Both the position numbers and the translations under genes were made by a program. This document shows positions 19,986 through 24,804 of a stretch of 24,804 nt of DNA, piece by piece. Location: positions 349,576-374,379 of the forward strand of contig VHZZ01000004.1 in NCBI GenBank assembly GCA_009801015.1, written 5' to 3'. The stretch comes from Silene noctiflora. Its lineage: Eukaryota; Streptophyta; Magnoliopsida; Caryophyllales; Caryophyllaceae. The notes beneath the pieces were generated by a model that was not told the origin of the DNA, did not search any database, and saw nothing but the letters and a program-made list of their open reading frames with translations. The number at the start of each line of letters is the position of its first letter. Within the stretch, counting starts at the first letter, position 1.

Positions 19986-22333
19986 TTATTGGTGCGCTTG
20001 TTGGGATCGTTCTTCACTAAAACCTTGGTCATCCCGATATGTATTTGGTCTGGTGATCAAGTTCATGTGACCTGCATAAAACACATCCTTTCTCCATTTC
20101 TCGATAGGAGGGCAACCACATTGCTCAGCCAGCCAATTTTCTATCTCAAACTGCCAAAATACGGAGACAGCGACATAAATGATCAAGCTAGGAGACCGAA
20201 GCTAAATCCTTGTGTATACTTTGTTGAATTTATAAGATTGGCTACAGCATAAGTTACCTCGAAATCATTATTAAGCTTGTGAGTATATCGCTTTGGCACA
20301 TTTGTAGCTTCCAATTTTGAGTACAAAGCTTCTATGTCTTGCATCATCTGTTTCTCGGATGGAAGTGATATGCGCCCCGACAACACCCCTGCTATCCATT
20401 TACTTTGAAGTTCGAAAAGTATAAAAGGCATAACCTAGTACCGAAAAATCATAAATACACCAGACAGCAGTGCAGCATTGCCAGCATATAGTTAGTACTG
20501 GAGTAGTAACGGGACTGTTGTAAGAGAAAACAAAACTTACAAAACTCGGTATGCCGATAAAGGAGATCCCCGGGGCTAATGCAGGGGGGAAAACATGCTT
20601 ATATAATGGCCCTACTCGATTATCATCTACATTCACGACTGCACCCGTATGAAGGAAGGGGTAATGATATTTGTACCTGAAAGAATTTTCGACATCACCT
20701 TCATTTAACACGAAAAAAAAGCCTGATAATGATGTACTCTGCAGTAAATTAAGCCTTGAAAATACCCTGTACAATGTAGAATTACATCCGCTGTCACGTT
20801 AGTATCATCCTTAAACGCGACTCTACCATCTTCATGGACTCTGTCTATCTGCATTATTTACTCGTACAGTTAGAATGTGCTGCACTTATGGAATTCTGAG
20901 GCGTTTTGGCTAGTGCATCAGTAAAATTATGATCGTGTTAATTGATTTATCTGATTGGTATGAGCAAGATTTTACCATTGGATGGAGAAACAGGTTGTCA
21001 TAACCGAGTTTCTTAATAAAATTTCTTCCACGTTCTGATCGACATGCTACATGAACTTCTCTGGCAATGCCGGTTAAGTCCTTGCAGATATCAACTGCAC
21101 TTACGGAACCTCCTATCAGAACTACAACCTGATAAGAGTGATAGCAGGAGAAAATATAATTACAGAGGAAATTCCGGCACAAATAGCAGCACTGAGGCCT
21201 AAGCGCAAAACAATAATAGTACAGTGATCAATGAACAATGAACCGTGCACAGTAGAATATGAACAAGATAGAAATGACACTAGAAGATTTGATTCGACAT
21301 ACTTGATCTCGATAAGGCTCAGGAGTACGATAATTGTGGCTGTGACATTGCCACCCTGGCCAAACCTCAATACCTGTATGATTAGAAACAGGTTATTACA
21401 GTAAACCGTTTCATACAAGGATTACGTAAAACCACAGCATTAGTTACCTGGAATGTCAGCAATTCTTGGTTCAGTGTAATGCCCATTACAGATAACCACA
21501 GCATCATAGGACTCATCAACTTCATCCTTGCTATTTCTTCGGGATTTCACCTTCCACTTTCCCTCAATTTCCGGTCCAACAAATAATACCTCGGTTTGAT
21601 AGCGAATGAGATCATTGAGTCTAAATTCACAAGCGAAATCCTTTAAGTATTTCAATACCTCCTCGTGTTTTGGATATCTTCGCGGATCTCTATCAGGCAA
21701 GTCTGCAAGAAATGACAGCAGTACATCAATCCAGGCACTAATCAATCCAACAGACCAGTAATACTACGAGCATATGAGATAAAAGGTATTCAAATCCAGG
21801 AGCTAAACAATCCAGGAACTAATCAATCCAGCAGACCAGCAGTACTACAAGTATGCATAATATTCAAATCCGGGATCCAGGAACTAATCAATCCAGCAAA
21901 CCAGCAGCACTACGAGTACAAGATAAAGGGTATTCAAATCCAGGACTAATCACTCCAACAGTACATCAATCTCAAACCTTTATAAAAAAAAAAACAAAAA
22001 AAAACTAAACACCCCTATGGACTATATGTATAAATGCTGCTAAACTGTGAAATTTCAAGAATTACCCGAAGCAACAAATGGAAAATCGCGATAGCCCAAA
22101 AGTTCTCTAGGGATATTAGTCCTTAGAGACTTGTAAAGACTGGAATGAACAATGTTCCTAGTCGGGTTTAGTCCAAGCTGGTCCAGTTCAGTTTCGGGTG
22201 TGTAAACCCACGTCCCACCTAATTGCATCCCACGCTCAAACACGACCACCACGTGCCCTTCTCTACGAAGCTCACGAGCAGCAACAAGCCCGGCCGCGCC
22301 ACAGCCAACTACTGCAACATTTTTGGATGTCAT
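19986..22333 (-). CDS. Flavin-containing monooxygenase, FMO GS-OX-like, tandem copy 2
   Basis: Exons on the minus strand: 22333-22066, 21702-21448, 21373-21303, 21128-20976, 20848-20766, 20676-20541, 20434-20258, 20150-19986. The same eight-exon plan and phases as copy 1 give 435 aa plus TAA. The FAD site is VVGCGAAG (8-15), the signature region is VWPGWQCHSHNYR, the NADPH site is LIGGSVSAVDI, and HCTGY is kept. Exon 7 has one extra codon (LNNDFE where copy 1 has LRDFE). The C terminus runs on to SEERSQQAHQ. Intron 1 is enlarged by a minisatellite. Substitutions such as GMQLGG, ELDQLGLN and GYRDF set it apart from copies 1 and 3. It looks intact and is probably the best guide to the ancestral C terminus. 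Substrate is not predictable; the family oxidises soft nucleophiles such as thioethers with NADPH and O2. Confidence 0.92.
21721..21972. repeat. Minisatellite in intron 1 of FMO copy 2
   Basis: About three units of 70 to 85 bases, each containing aatccaggaactaatcaatc, a cagaccagcagtactac-like word and ggtattcaaatccagg. The word cagtacatcaatc occurs at both edges. It is absent from the matching introns of FMO copies 1 and 3, which resemble each other. Confidence 0.85.
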
Positions 22334-22698
22334 TTTAGTGTTTTGCTATAAGATTCTATCAAGTATTAATGCAATTAAATGAATTAATTCATTTTTATTT
22401 CCATGATTATATTATTTGTTTATTATATTATCTTCGGAATTGATGAATTAGGAAGATGACACCCTCTTTCCAGATTTGGTTTATTAATTGTCACACTGTT
22501 CAAGACAACATTATTTTACCATGATGAATTGATGATAATGTGCAGTCAGTGTACTTGACTATGTACTATGTTTATGGTACTAAACTAACGCAAATTCTTG
22601 TTTAAGACACGGTAACAACTAACAAGTGTATCTGATTTGTCACACTGTTATACGGATATATCCGTCTTATACAATAATTTGAGTCTGCAGTACCATTG
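22334..22698. other. Spacer between FMO copies 2 and 3, without a tRNA
   Basis: By analogy with the other units a tRNA-Gly would be expected here, but none is present. Sequence matching the region just past copy 2's stop resumes near 22688 (agtaccattgtcaaaa). A short palindrome, cggatatatccg, lies near 22654. A repeated word, tgtcacactgtt, occurs near 22490 and 22640. This spacer should also hold the promoter of FMO copy 2; no clear TATA box is seen. Confidence 0.5.
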
Positions 22699-24804
22699 TC
22701 AAAACATCGTTTTGAAACCAAGTATCGAACAAATTATTGGTGCGCTTGTTGGGTTCGATTCTTCACTAAAACCTTGATCATCCCGATATGTAGTTGGTCT
22801 GGTGATCAAGTCAGTGTAACCCGCATAGAACGCATCCTTTCTCCATTTCTCGATAGGAGGGCAACTACATTGCTCAGCTAGCCAATCCTCTATCTCAAAC
22901 TGACAAAACATTGAGACACAACATAAATGAGCTAGATTGCTCGAGAAATCCTTGTGTATCGTCCATTGAATTTATAAGATGAGTCGGTCTCACATATAAG
23001 ACCTCAGAAAAGTTTTTGCGCCTATACCTCAAAATCACTAAGCTTGTGAGTATGTCGCTTTGGCACATTTGTAGCTTTCAATTTCGAGTAAAAGGCTTCT
23101 ATGTCTTGCATCATCTTTTCCTCCGATGGAAGCGGAATTCTCCCCGACAACACCCCTGCTATCCATTTACTTTGAAGTTCGAAATGCAGAAAAGGCACAA
23201 TCTAGTATGAACAGGAAAATCAGAAATACAGTATTGCAGCATTGCAGCATTGACAGCATATAGTATTACAGTATTAGAGTGACTGCTGTAAAACAATACT
23301 TACAAAATTTGGTATACCGATAAAGGAGATGCCTGGGGCTAATGCAGGGGGGAAAACGTGTTTATACAATGGTCCGACTCGATTATCTTCTACATTTATT
23401 GCACCACCTGTGTGAAGGAATGGGTAATGATACTTGTACCTGAAAAAAGTTGTATGATGTTATTTTCCTGGAATGAATTTTCTAACGCCGGTTTTATTTG
23501 AAATGCGAAAGAAAAGAGGCAGCCTGAAGTACTGCCTGAAGTACTCTAGTTAATTAAACCTAGAAAATACCCTGTACAGTGTAGAATGACATCTGCAATC
23601 ACATCAGCATCGTCTGCAAACGAGACTCTTCCATCCACATGAACTCTGTCAATCTGCATTTTTTTATTTGACTGGTTAGTATGCATCAAATGTGTGAATA
23701 CTATCTTAATTTTCAAACCGTTGGATGCACAAACACGACTCTTCAAACTAAGACTATGGTTGAGACTTGAGGCATTACCATTGGATGCACAAACACATTG
23801 TCGAAACCATGTTTCTGTATAAAATATCTGCCACGTTCTGATCGACATGCTACATGGACTTCTTTTGCCACTCCAGTTATGTCCTGGCAGATATCGGCTG
23901 CACTTATGGAACCGCCTATCAAAACCACAACCTGATAGTAGTAGAAAACGTCATTTAGACGAGAAATTCCTGCACAAATACGAAACAACAGCATGGCTGG
24001 GGACCAAAGGCATACTTGATCACGATAAGGATCAGGAGTACGATAATTGTGGCTGTGACATTGCCATCCTGGCCAAACCTCAATACCTGTATGGGATTAG
24101 AAACGGATTATTATGGTAAACCGTGCCATACAACGATTACATATAAGTATATAACCACAGCATTAGTTACCGGGTATATCAGCAATTCTTGGTTCAGTGT
24201 AATGCCCATTACAGATAACCACAGCATCATATATCTCATCCAATTCATCCTTGCTATTTTTTCGGGATTTGACCTTCCACTTTCCCTCAATTTCCGGTCC
24301 AACAAACAATACCTCCGTTTGATAGCGAATGAGATCATTGAGTTTATATTCAGAAGCGAAATCCTCCAAGTATTTCAATACCTCCTCATGTTTTGGATAT
24401 CTTCGCGAATCCCTGTCAGGCAAGCCTGCAAGAAAAGACAGCAGCAAACTCCATAACTCCTAGTCTCCTATATGCACTTTAAAACTCTGTTCATAAGTAC
24501 TCCCGCCATTCATTTCCTTTTCATACGTTTTTCAAAATTTGTCGAAAACAGAAATGGAGTAAGTATCTACGGCAATTTCAAGAATTACCCGAGTCAACAA
24601 ATGGAAAATCGCGAAAGCCCAAAAGTTCTCTAGGGATATTAGTCCTCAGAGACTTGTAAAGACTGGAATGAACAATGGTCCTAGTCGGGTCAAGTCCAAG
24701 CGAGTCAGGTTCAGTTTCGGGGGTGTAAACCCATGTCCCACCTAATTGTGTCCCACGCTCAAACACGACCACCTCGTGTCCCTCTCTACGTAGCTCACGA
24801 GCAG
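22699..24804 (-). CDS. Flavin-containing monooxygenase, FMO GS-OX-like, tandem copy 3 (cut by window edge)
   Basis: Exons on the minus strand: 24804(partial)-24589, 24425-24171, 24086-24016, 23931-23779, 23653-23571, 23439-23304, 23201-23028, 22899-22699. About 52 bases of exon 1, including the start codon and most of the FAD site, lie beyond the edge. With the same start as its neighbours the protein would be 446 aa. The signature region VWPGWQCHSHNYR, the LIGGSISAADI nucleotide site and HCTGY are all present. After SEE the frame differs from copy 2 by one inserted base, so the tail becomes SNPTSAPIICSILGFKTMF instead of RSQQAHQ. Introns 1 and 7 resemble copy 1 more than copy 2, while parts of exons 1, 2 and 8 resemble copy 2. 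The body looks functional. Confidence 0.9.

Overview
The window is nuclear DNA from a dicot plant. The genes are intron-rich, with GT-AG introns in AT-rich non-coding sequence. The gene families are plant ones (plastid transaldolase-like, GT47 xyloglucan galactosyltransferase-like, PLATZ zinc protein, FMO GS-OX-like). Small non-autonomous transposons sit between and inside the genes. The style of the repeats makes me lean to Caryophyllales, but only weakly. Three single N bases (312, 8360, 19062) mark unresolved positions.

Layout, left to right. 1-1793 is a repeat-rich gap without a convincing gene. 1794-7349 (minus) is a 13-exon transaldolase-like gene; its splice model closes to 395 codons plus stop, starting with a plastid-transit-like N terminus. 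One intron carries a short tRNA-related element, and a 1.7 kb intron carries an unassigned ORF. 7350-8874 separates this gene from the divergent next one and holds a textbook 556 bp hAT-type MITE (8115-8670). 8875-10679 (plus) is a two-exon GT47 gene of 479 aa with an unusual Gly/Asp-rich insert. 10680-13369 is non-coding and holds a second hAT-type MITE (12781-13075). 13370-16012 (plus) is a five-exon PLATZ gene of 232 aa whose first exon is just the ATG. Its third intron is filled with a hairpin-bearing repeat array. 16103-16261 is a Mutator-like MITE.

The right third (16797-24804) is a tandem cluster of three flavin-containing monooxygenase (FMO GS-OX-like) genes on the minus strand, each with eight exons and matching exon phases. 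Two complete copies (425 and 435 aa) and one copy cut by the window edge are present. Identical tRNA-Gly(GCC) genes lie just past the 3' ends of copies 1 and 2, but not copy 3. The three FMO copies differ most sharply at the extreme C terminus, and their sequence similarity is mosaic.

The genes do not form one obvious pathway. The clearest unit is the FMO/tRNA tandem array. I see no novel multi-gene system. The parts most worth a second look are the FMO array, the three small transposons with exact target duplications, and the hairpin array in the PLATZ intron.
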